DNA of 64,000 nucleotides from Cymodocea nodosa (Eukaryota; Streptophyta; Magnoliopsida; Alismatales; Cymodoceaceae): NCBI GenBank assembly GCA_036874045.1, contig CM072338.1, positions 21,412,501 to 21,476,500 of the forward strand, read 5' to 3'. Shown piece by piece: positions 23,557 to 37,104 of this stretch (position 1 is its first letter; each line of letters starts with the position of its first letter). The notes under the pieces were generated by a model. It saw only the letters and a program-made list of their open reading frames with translations, ran no database searches and was not told where the DNA came from. The position numbers and the translations under genes were made by a program.

Positions 23557-24149
23557 TTGTTTCGCGCAACACCTGAACGCGAAGTGATGCTCGAGCTATG
23601 CTCCTCGACTTGTCACCCTCCCAAATACATCACCCCTTCAAAAAGTCAAAGGTGATCGCATTATAATATTATGCAAGAAAAATTCAAATTTGAGTTCAGT
23701 TCAAACACAAGCTAAAGTATATGCATGTGCATTCTACCATGTTACAACCTGCTTTACGTCAATATCTCTTTAAGCTCATGCTGCAAGATGCTCGCTTTAC
23801 ATCCTATCATTTTACAGATTGTCTTATAATGGAGTCTTGAGTTAACTCACCATCTTATTGTATCACATATCACATGATAACGAGGTTTAAGTTAACTCAC
23901 ATATTTTATCAAACATAGTCTTTGTTTACACATAGTCAGCCTATAATGTATAATTATACACAAAAGAAACTGTAACATACCACCTTGAAAACAAATCCGA
24001 GTCAATTCACACATTTTATCATGCGAAATACCTTTAAGTACCCATAATGTAAGCAAGCATAACGTAACAATATACACAGGATTCAATGCAAAAAGTGACA
24101 CCATACATTCCTAAACACATAAAGCAACATTAATCAATTTCTATGCACC
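23557..24149. other. Upstream region of glycosyltransferase copy 3
   Basis: It is homologous to 5244-6124 of the left arm in inverted orientation, but lacks the 290 bp at 5595-5884. No gene. It ends at the tandem-duplication junction. Confidence 0.6.
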
Positions 24150-24479
24150 TTTTAATTCTCACAGGTGGGTTTTTCTGATGTCATTCAAGGTGAGTGATCC
24201 CACACCGTTCCTTACGTTTTCGACGGCCAGATGATGTAGATGAAGTCGTACGAAGGCGACGTGCGTGGAGGTTTTGCACCCGCTCGATTCCATTGTGGAC
24301 GTCGCGCATATTATATATATAAATATTCTTTTGTTAAAAAAGAACCGCAATAAAATAATGTCTGATAGCGCATTCGTACGTGGATTATCTTACATGGTTT
24401 TTTTTTTTTTTTTTTAAAATCAAGTCCAGGCATTCATCGTCACGTTAAAACCTTCAAACTTAATTAACTTAATTTCCAA
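24150..24479 (-). repeat. Diverged inner extension of right arm
   Basis: This is a diverged inverted copy of 11341-11668, the DNA just upstream of the GST-like gene, but no GST gene follows it. Instead the sequence joins at 24149/24150 directly to the upstream region of glycosyltransferase copy 3, with a shared AA at the junction. It marks both the edge of the homogenised arm and the breakpoint of an older tandem duplication. Confidence 0.85.
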
Positions 24480-24480
24480 C

Positions 24481-27268
24481 TAATCTGATCCGCTCCCTTC
24501 AATTAAATAAAAGTACTACAGATCGATATCAGAAAAAAATAATCTAATTATGCGATGTGACATTTATATTCATTTTAATATTAGTTACAAGTAAAACTAT
24601 TCTATATATGCGAATAACACATTGATTTTCCAATTTTCGTTCTTGTTTTTCTTTAATTTGTCGCTGTCCCCTGGCTATGTTCATTTCTTCGAATTCCTGT
24701 TGTTTTCAATAACTTTAATTTTAAATAAGCATTCCTTACCAATATTACATGTGTTACATTTTTGATCGAGTATTAATTGATCAATCTCTTTCCTCTCCTG
24801 CAATTTCATCTATAATTAATAGTATGGACGGGTGTGTGATGTAATCATGCATGCTGGAATGATAAACTAAGTAAATTTCGTTCGTGATAAGGCATTCCTT
24901 TTCGAATCTGGAAATTTCTTATTAATTAAAGATCCCGTACGTGTTATGTTTCATGATCGATGATTTCTTTCTCCGTGCGTTTAATCTTTCCATCATTGTC
25001 AATTTTCCCTTCCTCTTGTTTGCTTGGCACACATTTGTGTTTCGGCTTTACTCTGGAATTCTTGTTTTGGTGGAGATGATGAGATTTTATGTTGTAATTT
25101 CTCCATATTCAAAGATACTTTAAATCTAATTACTTGTTTCTAATAATTAGTTAATTTAACTGCGTGTGGAAATTATTAATGATCTTCAATCAAAAAAGAT
25201 TACAACGTGACAAGAGCTAAGGTTGGACCCAATTAATGTTGTAAGTTGTAACGAGTAGCAGGTCAGTATATGATATAATAATATTGCTCTCCAATCTACA
25301 AATAAATATCTTTTATTTATTCTTGAATTATTGTTATTATTAGACACGCCAACTGTACATTTGCTGCCGGATTTGAGGATAAGACGTGGTTTTTATTTGA
25401 AAATTAGCTGATCATCATATTACTTATCATATAAGCTTAGAGGCAAATCTACAATTTTTTTATGAGGCGAGCAAACTATAATTTTATGATTTTGAGAAAA
25501 AACAAATTTCAGAAAGAAAAAATATTTTCATGAGATAAAATTGCTACAAGAAGTTAAAAATAATGTTATAGTAGATTTACAGCACCTGATCTAGTAACAT
25601 CTCATCAAATATCATTTCATACATTGAAATTACTTTATTATTCTTTACCATGATAGTCTTGATAAAATCAAAATTAATGTACAATAATCAATGATCATTT
25701 CTATTGATAAGCTTATTCTACGGATGATTATTTATGATGTCCATATCTTTTGAAAAGGCACTTTTTCCAAAAAAAAAAAGATTAATTAATATAATCTACC
25801 TTCGTAAGTTTTAGACAAAAAATAAACTTTCTGTCACTTCGATTCCACGTTTTTTAAAGTCTCCTACCTTTCACTTTACAAAATCGCAAACTTTTTTTTT
25901 TTCGATGGTTTAAGAATTTGTTTAAAATTTTAATGTATGAATATACATGTGAAAAAGATCGCGTCGGATTGGGTCAGATCACGTAATAATGTAGCCCTTA
26001 CAAGGCCCATTGACATGGCCGAGTATAGGCATCGGTCTATCCATTCGAGCGGTGTCGACCTTCGATGCGATTTGACGTAGTTAGTTTGTTTAAATTTATA
26101 AAAAGTATTTCGTTTAGGTTAGACGGTGGTTTTCTAACCTCCTGACTTAGTTGTATAAATATTATACTACCACTAGATTACATTCGAGTTATCATACTCT
26201 CGCTAGTTGTATAAATATTACATTCAAGTTATCAGGTAAATACATTAAAAAAATAAGTAACCGTCATATATTAAATGAGGAATAATAAGTATATTTAATG
26301 ATTTTATAAATCATAAAAAATTACATAATTTATTAAAAAATTTACATAATATGTTAACTATTTTATTTCAATAAAAATTACTATCTAATTTTCAGATGAC
26401 CTCTATTAAATGTTAATGTTGGCAAAATCATATTAGATGATACATTTGTTAAGATATGTTACAATTAAAATTTAAATTTCATCCTTTTTTACAACGTATA
26501 AAAATATTCAAAATTTAAAATATATAGTTTTCTGTCATCTAACGAACGAAAAAGAAATCTATTTTTCGTTAATTTTCATTTTTATCAATTTTTGTTAATT
26601 TTAAAATTTTCCTCTCTGCTGTTTTTTCGAGTACACGGAGACCCTGATTTCCTCCTTTCCAGTCTCTTGTTGCATTCCGTCGTCACCACCCGATCCTCCC
26701 TCCTTCGTTGCTTTAACCAATTTGTTTAATCTTAATCGCTGACCAAGCACTGCCTGCATTTGAAAGTTTAGAAACAAATACGACGTGCATTGACGAACGA
26801 TGTCGATTGAGGGCGCGTTTGTTTGTCGCGTCGCGCGAAAGTATACGGTCGTACCGGAGCCATCCACAAGAGAGTCTTATTTGTTTGGCAAAAAAGAAAA
26901 ATCTATCCATCTCTTGTTATTGTTTAGCACAAATTTTTCGACTCATTTCATACCACAACAAAAATACATCCTGCATATTTGTTTTGAAATTCACGTATTC
27001 GACTCTTCTTGCTGATAGCACACGTGTTGTTGCTTCGTTTATATTTCATTGCGAGAAAAGAAATTCAAGTATCTTTATCCAATCTTATTCAGACGTAACC
27101 ATATCATTTACTCCACGATCATATGGAAGAGCTCTTACTGGTTAGGGGAATCTCCCCTTTCAAGTGACAAATCTTTGATTCAAATGGAAAGATTATAAAA
27201 AAACTTGCTAAAATTGATCGAAAAGAAAGAAACTCCAAACGCTGTCCATGATATTTCTTTCATACAAG
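24481..27268. other. AT-rich inner part of right arm, no gene
   Basis: Mirror of 8552-11340. No supported gene or recognisable domain. Confidence 0.6.
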
Positions 27269-29695
27269 CTAGGAGCCATGGCAGTAAACGGCATGGCAAG
27301 AAGAATCACTGTCAAGTAACCATAACCCAGCTTTTTCAAGTTCCTTTTGTACGAAGTCCACCTCCGACTCAGGACTCCAGAACACTATTTTACTCCCCTT
27401 TCCTGAAGACAACCCAGCGGTACCAGCTCCCAACTTCATGGTGAAATTGGGCACATCATCGCCATTAATGCTGCTTCCAAATCTTCCTTCCTTCAATATG
27501 CTAGCAGTTAATTGTACGAAATACCTCTCTTGTATGGACTTGGGATGACCACTAGCCGAAGAATTTGCAGCTGAAGCAATATTGTAAATGAAATCGTCAG
27601 ACCAAATGTTCGACGCCGACAGTGAAGACCTCGCAAACAAAATCTCGGCGTCCTTTGCCACGATAAAATCATGGGAAGCATCTGGAGGTTGGGAGAAAGC
27701 ATCGATGATCGGAATCATATTTCCATCGATTATCCAAGTACTATAACCACGTTCCAAGCATTTCCTCACAACGTAGGCATTTGCCAAGATTTCGTTCGTC
27801 TGCTCCACGTCGGATCGATTGAAAGTAGCCAACTTGCCTTTTCCGAGACCTGTGGCAAACTCCGTTGCATAGATGACCGGATGTCCCCTCCTTGACAGGT
27901 CATGCAACCATCCGTTATTGGCACCGATGAAAATGTAGTTCTGAACATTTAACCGTTGAAGATGACAGAGCAGGTTTTTTACAAGATGTTCCGTGGTACG
28001 ATACAGGCTAAATAGTAGGATGGGTTTTTCCTTTTTCTGCAATGAGTTGAGAACCGACTCAAGTTGGTCAAAATTTCCTGCAAACCTTTCAGGCAGCATC
28101 TGTCTAAAGCAGAAATCGAACCACTTTAGTGACCTCAGCGGTTGCAGTTCCCAGCGATCGAAATCAAGGGAACTTTCATTCAAAAGAGAAGAATCGGGCC
28201 CAGCTGATTTAGCATAATTGACGCCAGCTTCTCTGTGACAGACACTGAGAGCTCTTCCGCCCCCAAAGTTAGTGTAAATATTGTAATAATCACGAGAGTG
28301 TATAAATTTGATGAACCATGGTGTCCAAATCCTCTCTCCCTTCATTCTATACCACGCATTGGATACCTGCACAATGTGGCTGTATTAATCTCATGGATCT
28401 TGGAAACCCACAATGACCGAAAACGGAAAACACATTTATATATATATCCAGAAAAAGGTAAGAAAACCAGTACCAGATACCAATAGGTTAGATGTGCAGA
28501 AGCACAGGGCTACGTGTGAGGATATATAAGAACAAAAATTACCATGCCGGGAAGAATTGGTTTGATGCCTTTGGACTTCTTGTTGTCGTACCACAAACGA
28601 AACTCCTTCCAAGGTTTTGGGAAGAGAAGCTGACCCCAAGTGCCAACCAACTGGTACAGGAAGAGGTGCTCTTCACCGTCCAAATGTATTTTGTTACCAC
28701 CTATACCTGGTATACCACAAGTATCGAACAAGATGAGATTAAGATTAGAAAAAGGTGTGGATCCAATCTGTGCATTCGAAGGGGCTCATATTCCAGACTA
28801 CGTACGGTTGTCATACTTTTCCGTTGTGGCGGATATGCCTCACAAAAGAACAGGACTGCCTAGCCTGATCTAATTAAGAAATAAGCGTGGAGTCTCGGAG
28901 GGCAAAGAAATAAAGACATACGGTAAATCACATCTCTCACGTTGCTTACATTTCAAAAGTTCACGTTAATTTGTCTAAGAATAACGAAGAACCACGCACG
29001 ACATGGAAGTTCGAAAAAAAAAAATCCAAGAAGCAAATGAAACAGGAGGAAAACGAGTTCTATGTCAAAACACTGAATCCTCACTCACCAAGAACATACG
29101 TCGCCCTCTGCAACGATGCGCCATAAATGAAAGGGCTGAAATTTTTGCGGTCGTAATGGTACTTTCGGATCAACCCTTTTAGAAACCTGTAATACAAACC
29201 CGACACCTCAATGTCATCCTCCACCACGAACGCGAACTCGTCATCGCTCACGGGCCACCACGCCTCCAGCCACTGCCCCTGCGTTCCGGCGTTCCTGGTC
29301 CTATAGTGCACGATCTTCTCCCCATGCTCCCACCGGAACCCATCCAGGAACTCCAAGACTCGGCGCGACTCCTCCAGCTTGCGGTCCACCAAATCGGTCG
29401 ATTCCCCGAAGTGGTCGACGAAGACGTGGAGGCCGACCCTGTCGCCGCCGTAGTCTGCACGGGCGAGGGAGCCGAGACAGCGGCGGAGGGAGTCGATGCG
29501 GTTGAAGGTGAGGAGTTTGATCGTGAAGGAGAAGGTTGGTGGGAGAGGAGTAGTGGAGGGAAGGTATTGGAGAGCGGTGGTGGTCGGTAGAGGGGTGTAG
29601 AGGTGTAGGTAGTATGGGTAGAAGAATAGGGCAGCATAGGAGAGGGAGATTATGGAGAGGAATAGAGAACATCTGCTTTCCGTTTGAAGCCGCAT
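27269..29695 (-). CDS. Two-domain Golgi-type glycosyltransferase, copy 2
   Basis: The right-arm twin of copy 1. Exons 29089-29695, 28543-28706 and 27269-28366 (minus strand) encode a 622-residue protein identical to copy 1 in every exon compared, and the introns match as well. It is tandem with copy 3 on the minus strand and inverted to copy 1. The promoter region is the same as that of copy 1, so equal regulation is expected. If the palindrome is an assembly artefact, this gene does not exist as a separate locus. Confidence 0.85.
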
Positions 29696-31474
29696 TTGTT
29701 TCGCTCAACACCTGAACGGGAAGTGATTCTCGAGCTATGCTCCTCGACTTGTCACCCTCCCAAATACATCACCCCTGCAAAAAGTCAAAGGTGATCGCAT
29801 TGTAATATTATGCTAGAAAAATTCAAATTTGAGTTCAGTTCAAACACAAGCTAAAGTATATGCATGTGCATTCTACTATGTTACAACCTGCTTTACGTCA
29901 ATATCTGTTTAAACTCATGCTGCAAGATGCTCGCGACCACCACCTGCGCCGGGCCAGTCGCCACTTCTAGGGATTTAAAGCAATCACAAGGAAAAAGTTA
30001 ACGTCAGCTAATTAATGCTCAATATTAGTCATATAAAAAGATAAGTGTATGGTGAGGCCATAAAGCAGCAATAATAATTTCTCAATACTGAATTATAAAA
30101 CAAAACATTTAGTTATTCATGTGAAATCGTAAGCTCGTTACAATAAACTCGTCTCTTGAGTATTTGCATTCTAAAAGTCTACGATTACATATCATTCTAT
30201 GATGAGACCTTGATGAGCTCACTTACACATCCTATCATTTTCCAGATTGTCTTATAATGGAGTCTGAGTTAACTCACCGTCTTACTGTATCACATTTCAC
30301 ACGATAACGAGTTTTAAGTTAACTCACATATTTTATCATACATAGTCTTTGTTTACACATAGTCAACCCATAATGTATAATTATACCCAAAAGAAACTGT
30401 AACATACCACCTTGAAAACAAACCCGCGCCAATTCACACATTTTATCATGTGAAATACCTTTAAGTACCCGCAATGTAAGGAAGCATGATGTAATAATAT
30501 ATCCATGATTCTATGCAAAAAGTGACACCAAACATTCCTAAACACATAATGCAACATTAATCAATTTCAATGCACCTTAGGTATTTTGTAAATGGGGAAA
30601 GCCTTTCCAACATTTGACGCAAAGCACATTCTGTCGTTTTAAAGAAGGAAAACTTAAGTTCAATGAACGATGCACGGTTAACACGGAAAAGCTTCCATGA
30701 ACAAGACGCAAAGGAGGCGGCCTGAGACCGATAAATATGGAGCCATATGCAGTAGTTCAAGGGTAATTTTCTTGATTTATTTTTTGATTATGGTCGTGGT
30801 TTTTCTTCTCCGTCTCCTGTTTCCTCCAGGCGCCCCTTTTTCTTCCACGAATCGGTGTTGCGTCGGTCGATTTTGTGTTGATCGAATAGAATGCAAAGGA
30901 GCTTCGACGGAGGACAACTGCTACTGGGGATTTCTCGAGCTGAGAAGACATTGGCATCGCTTCAGACGATTTTTCCACAAGGAGGAGGTGCAAGTCTAGT
31001 CGTCGTGTGGTGCATCGTTCGTCGATGCTGTGTGCATGTGAGCTCAGACGATCTCTCCCGCGTGCGCTCTCCCGTGACATTCATATTACATATTAGTTAT
31101 ATTGTTATTTTACTTTTAGACTTGTAGTAAATTGATTTATCAGACTTTAACGTACACATTGTTATTGCATTTTTTTTAATATTATGACAATTGGTATTTC
31201 TTTTTTTCTGTGTGACAACTGGAACAGGATGAAAGAAAATTCGCACGGTGTCATATTCTCTACTTCATGCAATATTTACGTCTTCTTTAATCAAAGGTAG
31301 ATTAACAAAAGGTTAATGCTAGAGGACGCTACCATACCAGTATTCTTTATAAAAAAATTTAAAAAAATAATTGTATGGAAATTTAAGTGAAACTAAAGTA
31401 TGAACAACCTCTTCACATTAACTCCTCTTTGTTATTCTAGAGGAGGAGGACATATGTACATGTGATCAAAATCA
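29696..31474. other. Upstream region of glycosyltransferase copy 2, no gene
   Basis: Mirror of 4346-6124. Several open frames of about 70-110 codons occur in both arms but resemble no protein family that I know. Confidence 0.5.
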
Positions 31475-33382
31475 GTGACCAAATAAATTAACATTTCAAA
31501 TCTAAAATCAGTGTCTATAGGTTTTCTAATTATTAATCACACTGAAGGAGGAGGAGAGTAGAAACACAACAACAAGAAGCTAACACAGAATAATATAAAG
31601 GTATCAATTAGTTTGGATCATTACAGGTTAACTTGGCCTCGTCTAATTTGATTTACAGGTTAGACTATAATATATTAGAAAATCGACTTATGAGTCAATT
31701 TAGGTTAGACTTCGTAAGTACTTATATGTTAAAATAATGTTTGTTTTTCAATATTTGTAAAAAATGAGCGACAAAATCAATGAAAAATAAAAAATAAAAA
31801 TTGAAATAAGATACTTCTCTTATATACATTAAGTGTTTATTTAGATCCTAAAACTAAAGTAAAAATTGTTAAAAAATTAATAAATGTAATACAAATTTGT
31901 TTAAACATAGAATTTGATGTAACAATTGAAAATGTAGAACAAAATTTAAATAATATGTTTGATATGTATGTTATAAAATATGGAACACAATAAATACAAA
32001 ATATGTCATACTTTTCACAACCATCATCATCATCATCAATAATTGATTATAGTATATTTGATGATGAACATAGTGATTTATCGTAATAAATAGGAAAGAA
32101 TTAAATAATTTTAATCATAGCTATTTAATAAGAGATAATTCTAATTTTCTAGATTTTGATGTAATAAATTGAAGAAAAATACAAAAATACACATTTCTTA
32201 TTTTATCATTAATGGCTAGAGATTTATTAACAATTTTAACTTCTTTTGTAGTATGTGAACATACATTATGTATTAGTGTTAATATATTAGATGATAAAAG
32301 AGTAAGATTAAAAAATAATATTTTAGAAGTATTAATGTGTGTTAAAAACTGAGAGTTTACTTATGTTTGTGAACAACAACAAAAAAATAACTTTATTAAT
32401 GAATTTACAAATTTAAATGTTTAAATATAATTATGTATATTAAACGTAAAAATATTTGATGTAATTACAAAAATAATGTAATTTTAATTTAAATTCAGAA
32501 ATAAAATAATTATTTTAACTTCATGACTTGTGTTTGAATGTGTTGATAGATGATAAATTATGAATGGTTTGTTGATGATGTCTTGATATTAATGTTAATG
32601 CAATGAATTGTGATTTATGAATGATGTTTGATGTTCATGTATTTATAAATAAAATAATGTATTTGAATGATGAATTGATTATCAAAAATGTTGTAATTTT
32701 TTTTTTTAATTTTAATTTAAAATCAAAAAAATAAATATAAAAAAATTAAAAACTTTGATTGGACCGAAGTTAAGATTTGGTCAAATCAAAGGAAAAATAA
32801 AAAAGTTAAGTCAAATCGAAGTTTAACTTCAATTAGACTAAAGTAAAAATAATAAATTTAAAAAATTTCGGTTAAACCAAAGTTTATCTTTGATCAGATT
32901 GAAGAAAAAAATTAAATATGTTGGTTAGAATGTAGGAAAAAATAAAAAACTTTAGTCAATCAGATCAAACAAAAAAATATCTAAAAAAATAAAAAACTTT
33001 AGTTAAACCAAAGTTGTGCTTTGATTGTATCAAAAAAGAAAATAAAAATAAAATTTTTGATTGAATCGAAGTAAAATATCGATCAAATTGTTAAAAAAAA
33101 AATCAGTCGAATTAAAGTTGAAAAAAATAAAAAAATATAAAAACAAGTCTAACTACAAATTGAGTTTAGATTGTCTCAAAAAAAATTTAAGCTAAACTGA
33201 AAAATTAAAAAAAATTTCAACTCGACCCTTAATTCGAACGGACAGATATTTTTTAGGCCGGGCCGCCCGGCTCGGCCTGTTGACACCTCTAGAATAACAG
33301 AGAGGAAGATATCCTCATTTTATTACGGTAACAGACAACATATCTACAAACATACCGTCGAACACAACCTGCAGAGAGAGAA
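31475..33382 (-). repeat. Relic of a duplicated sHSP 3' end, right arm copy
   Basis: Mirror of 2439-4345: 33291-33382 and 31475-31594 are the two halves of the relic, again split by the hAT insertion. Confidence 0.8.
31595..33290 (+). mobile_element. Decayed hAT DNA transposon, right arm copy
   Basis: Mirror of 2531-4225. The degraded hAT dimerisation domain reads on the plus strand at about 32150-32355, with a probable more N-terminal transposase piece (SVYLDPKTKVKIVKK) near 31827-31870. The one-base A-run difference between the arms lies inside it. No coding capacity remains. Confidence 0.8.
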
Positions 33383-33790
33383 CAGAAAAATAGATTCACA
33401 CGAAATGGGCAGCAGCAATTCACAAGAAACATTCATCAGACGGGAAGAAGCCCCGACCCATTCCTCCTCCCCCCTCCCCTCCTCCTCCCTCCCCTCCTCC
33501 TCGATTTTAGATAGCCGACCACATCATATGGTTCCTTCATCTGCAATGGTGATCGAGCATCGTCGTCGTTGCCGAATCTATGATCGTCCGAACACTGAGC
33601 GTCTGTCAATCTCATCCGAAGGCAACGACAACGACGAGATCGATCGATCAGGTTCGTCTTCTCATGATCCCCTGTTTCGTCCCTCTATTCCGTCTTCTGC
33701 CAACCTCCACCGTGGGATGTCTGATTCCCCACGAGTTCGTCGATCTGTCGTCATCGTTCGATCTTTGTCAGTCCATCGAGTAACCTCATT

Positions 33791-33821
<31 letters not shown>

Positions 33822-34733
33822 GCGTATGTATGTATATATACAGATATATATATAAGGCGAGATGTGTGGAGGAAGATTTAAATATCGTGGCGCTTTTTTT
33901 TTATTTGCTCACCGTGCATAAAATTGTTTTCTGATTTAATTTTCTTTCTAATGTTCTCTTGCTATCAAGGTAAGGTATTGTGTATGTGTGTATAATGATG
34001 GTTTCATGATAATGAGCTAGTGTATGCTTTGTTATACATATATGGTACTTTCTTATGTATGTTTTTATTATTTTCTCTTCGTCAATTATTTTCAGCGTCA
34101 ATATAATTTTCCTATGACGTGTGGTATCATACGGACTGGTATTTTAGACGATATTTTCAAACGAGTCTTTCTAACAATGAGAAATTAAATGACGTTGACA
34201 AATAGTAACATCGATCATTAATCAGAAATTTTTTTCTGACCCTGGCGGGAAAGAATAATTGTAAACATACACAAGAGGATGCGTTCCATACCCATCACCA
34301 TATAGAATTAATCAATCATATTAATTCTGATAAAACAAGCTTCGGGAGAGATTTCCGACCCTAGCGGCCTCCGATTAATTCCTACAATCGATCTGGTCTC
34401 ATTTTCATTCTTCAAAGCTAAAATCAGCATCCGTAGTTTTTCTAATTAGTAATTACACTGAAGGAGAGGAGGAGGAGGAGAGGAGAAACGTAGCAATAGG
34501 AAGCTAACGCTGAATAGGAAAGAGGAGGATATCCTCAATTTATTACAGTAACAGACAACATATCTACAAACATATCGTCGAACACCACCTGCACAGAGAG
34601 AACGAGTTCTGGAAGTGGGACAACCCCTCAACCACCAGACCTTTGGACTATCAAGAACACACGCGCACAAGAAAACCGTAACGTCAGAAACTTATCCTCC
34701 TCTGCATCGATCGATCGATCATGAACACAAACC
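33383..34733. other. sHSP copy 2 3' flank, no gene
   Basis: Mirror of 1089-2438, with (CT)14 at 33794-33821. A 158-codon open frame at 33405-33881 is open only here because of the one-G length difference between the arms. It is low in complexity and not a credible gene. Confidence 0.6.
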
Positions 34734-35210
34734 TCAGCCGGTGATCTGGATCGGCCTAATCTCCGGCTTCTTAACCTCCCCCTTTGGTACAGTGACAGTC
34801 AACACGCCGTTCTCCATGGCGGCCGACAGCTGATCCACCTTCGCGTTCTCTGGCAGCCTGAACCTCCTCACGAACTTCCCGCTGCTACGTTCCATGCGGT
34901 GCCAGGTGTCACACTTATCCTCCTTCTCCCTGCTCCTCTCACCGCTGATCTGCAGCACCAGGCCGTCCTCCACCTCTACCTTCACCTCCTCTTTCTTCAG
35001 ACCGGGAAGATCCGCCTTGAAGACGTGCTTGTCGGGAGCCTCCTTCCAGTCCATGCGGGCGTCCACGATCTCGCCGCCAGCGCGGAAGCTGGAAGGGGAG
35101 CGGAAGGCGGGAGTGTCGAAAGGGAAGTTGAGGAAGGGATCCCACAGGTCGAAGGAGTAGGGATCGAACACGTTGCCGACCCTGCCGAAGGAACTTGGGA
35201 TGATCGACAT
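34734..35210 (-). CDS. Class I cytosolic small heat-shock protein, copy 2
   Basis: The right-arm twin of copy 1, with an identical 158-residue protein: class I N-terminal arm, alpha-crystallin domain at about 50-145 and IQI anchor at 154-156. Its heat-shock element and TATA box mirror those of copy 1. Together with copy 1 and copy 3 it gives three heat-regulated sHSP genes within 35 kb. As with the other right-arm gene, its reality depends on the palindrome being real. Confidence 0.93.
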   Translation of the reverse strand: MSIIPSSFGRVGNVFDPYSFDLWDPFLNFPFDTPAFRSPSSFRAGGEIVDARMDWKEAPDKHVFKADLPGLKKEEVKVEVEDGLVLQISGERSREKEDKCDTWHRMERSSGKFVRRFRLPENAKVDQLSAAMENGVLTVTVPKGEVKKPEIRPIQITG

Positions 35211-35315
35211 CTTCTCTTCTCTCGTTCAAGGATTGGGAACCGACGAACGATTGTGCAAGTGATCGTAGATTGGGAGCTGATTTCGATGACGACGAAGCGA
35301 AGAGGGGAGGGGCGA

Positions 35316-35322
35316 ATTTATA
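35316..35322 (-). promoter_or_regulatory. TATA box of sHSP copy 2
   Basis: Mirror of 500-506, TATAAAT on the minus strand about 105 bp before the ATG. Confidence 0.75.
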
Positions 35323-35346
35323 GGTGCTCCGTGGAGGGTAGCGACG

Positions 35347-35361
35347 AAACCGGAATTTTCC
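35347..35361 (-). promoter_or_regulatory. Heat-shock element of sHSP copy 2
   Basis: Mirror of 461-475, the same GGAAAATTCCGG core upstream of the TATA box. Confidence 0.7.
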
Positions 35362-35821
35362 AGACCTGTATTCCGTTATCGTCGTCTACTGCGAAGTGAA
35401 TTGGACCGATAGGTGTTTTTCTAGAGTAGTCTACGACAGTGTAGAAAGAGACAGAACTAACTATATCTCGAAACTTCCTATTCGGATCTTAGGATCCGTT
35501 CTTTAACGTTTTTTCCTTTGTTTTTCTTTTTTAAAAATAATATATAAGATAATATAAACGGTAAACGGGGCCTTTATTATAGCAAGTTCGTTTAAAGTTC
35601 GATTATTTTTATCATATCGCATTTAAGTTGGGATAGAAGTCACGTACATGAGTTTTTTTGTCAGTAAAGAATTATTCCAGTTTACGCGACGCAGCAAGCA
35701 TCCATCAAAACCTCCATTGTGCTAAGTTAAAATGTTTGAAAAACATTAAAAAAATAATATTTAATGATTTAAAAGAAATACACAAATGGATACCTAATTT
35801 TTCTTTTCTGTTTGGAAGAAG

Positions 35822-37104
35822 CAAACTAGGATCTTAGTTCACGTTCAAAATTTCCTACTTTCGATAATAGGTTGCCGATAACGGTAGTAATTTTGTAATA
35901 AGTGAGATGGAATCTTATTTTTAAATTTATTTTATTGCTAAGACTAATACTTATTTATATAATTATTTGATCTATAACTATGTGTTAAATTTTCAACCAC
36001 TAAAATTCTATGTCATTTTTTCGTTTAAAAATAAATAGCTGGAATTTAACAAAATTTGATGAATTGTAAAACATTGTAATCAAGAAATAATAATTGCTTG
36101 TTTAATATAAAATTTTTATCATTTATTTGTAACCATCTAATAATAAAATTTGTACAGTTTATTTTTCCCTAACAGGACATAAACTTGTAGGATTAATAAA
36201 TCCTTCGTTTTATATAAGTTTGTTTTAACATTATTTAGTATTAATATACCACTAGTAATTGTATAATACTATTATACTAATATAATTATGCTAAATAATA
36301 AATAGTATATCATTTAACATTATCATAACAAGATCATCAACGCATTAATAATGATTCTGACTAAACTCTGAAAAATCAAGCCATCTAACATTCCAAAAGT
36401 AAATCGAAAACGAGACTTAAAGGTTTTGTTTGCAAAAGGATTTTACATATTCACGATTTTAAGAAAATCATTTTCGAACATCATTAAAAAGATATATTTT
36501 AACAAAATCGACAAGATTTTAAATAATACTTCGTAATTAAGTTTTCTAGAATTATAGAAATGATAAAAGTTCAATTTTAGTTGATTTTCAAGATTTTGTG
36601 TAGTTCTCTTTTGCAACAGAAAATTCAATTTTAAAATGAAACAGAATTAAGAAAATTTCAAATAGATTTTATACGCTAAGCTAAATCTTCGCTACCTTAA
36701 AATCCACGTTAAGTTAAGACTGAAAAAGAAAAAAAAACCAATCCCATGAACCCAGTCAGCAGAACGCAACAAGTTTTGTATTCTGAAATCCACTCGATTT
36801 ACGAGTATCAGCTCATGAATTAATACGACTGACCTGTTGATTTGACGTTAAACGAACGCAAAATTGTCAAAACGCGAAAAAAATCAGCACATTTGTATAT
36901 TCAACAGAGTACATTCACAAGCAAATGGACCTGAATTTAGACTAATGAATAATAAATAATCAGGCAAATATAACATTTTAGGAGCGACCCTATTGCAGAC
37001 TAGATGCGACAGATTTTATGCGAAATGTACTTTTATCAAGGAACATGAAAGTTCTGCAGGGAAGAGATTCTACGGTACGTTGTCAATCTAACATGAGCCC
37101 GTCA
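35822..37104. other. AT-rich intergenic DNA
   Basis: No gene or recognisable repeat. This is the first stretch whose mirror, if any, lies outside the window. It leads into the 3' end of the ATP12-type gene. Confidence 0.5.

Larger units (their letters stand above)
24480..35821 (-). repeat. Right arm of giant near-identical palindrome
   Basis: This is the inverted partner of 1-11340, with the same gene order on the minus strand: sHSP, hAT relic, glycosyltransferase, AT-rich spacer. The first mismatch with the left arm on the inner side is 24479 against 11341. Sequence after 35821 would pair with DNA outside the window, so the outer edge cannot be judged. The near-perfect match means recent copying, recent gene conversion or an assembly duplication. 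Confidence 0.95.

Noticed and set aside
33405-33881. 158-codon open frame in the right arm
   Set aside because: It is open only because of a one-base length difference from the left arm, is low in complexity and runs through a CT microsatellite. It has no family match.
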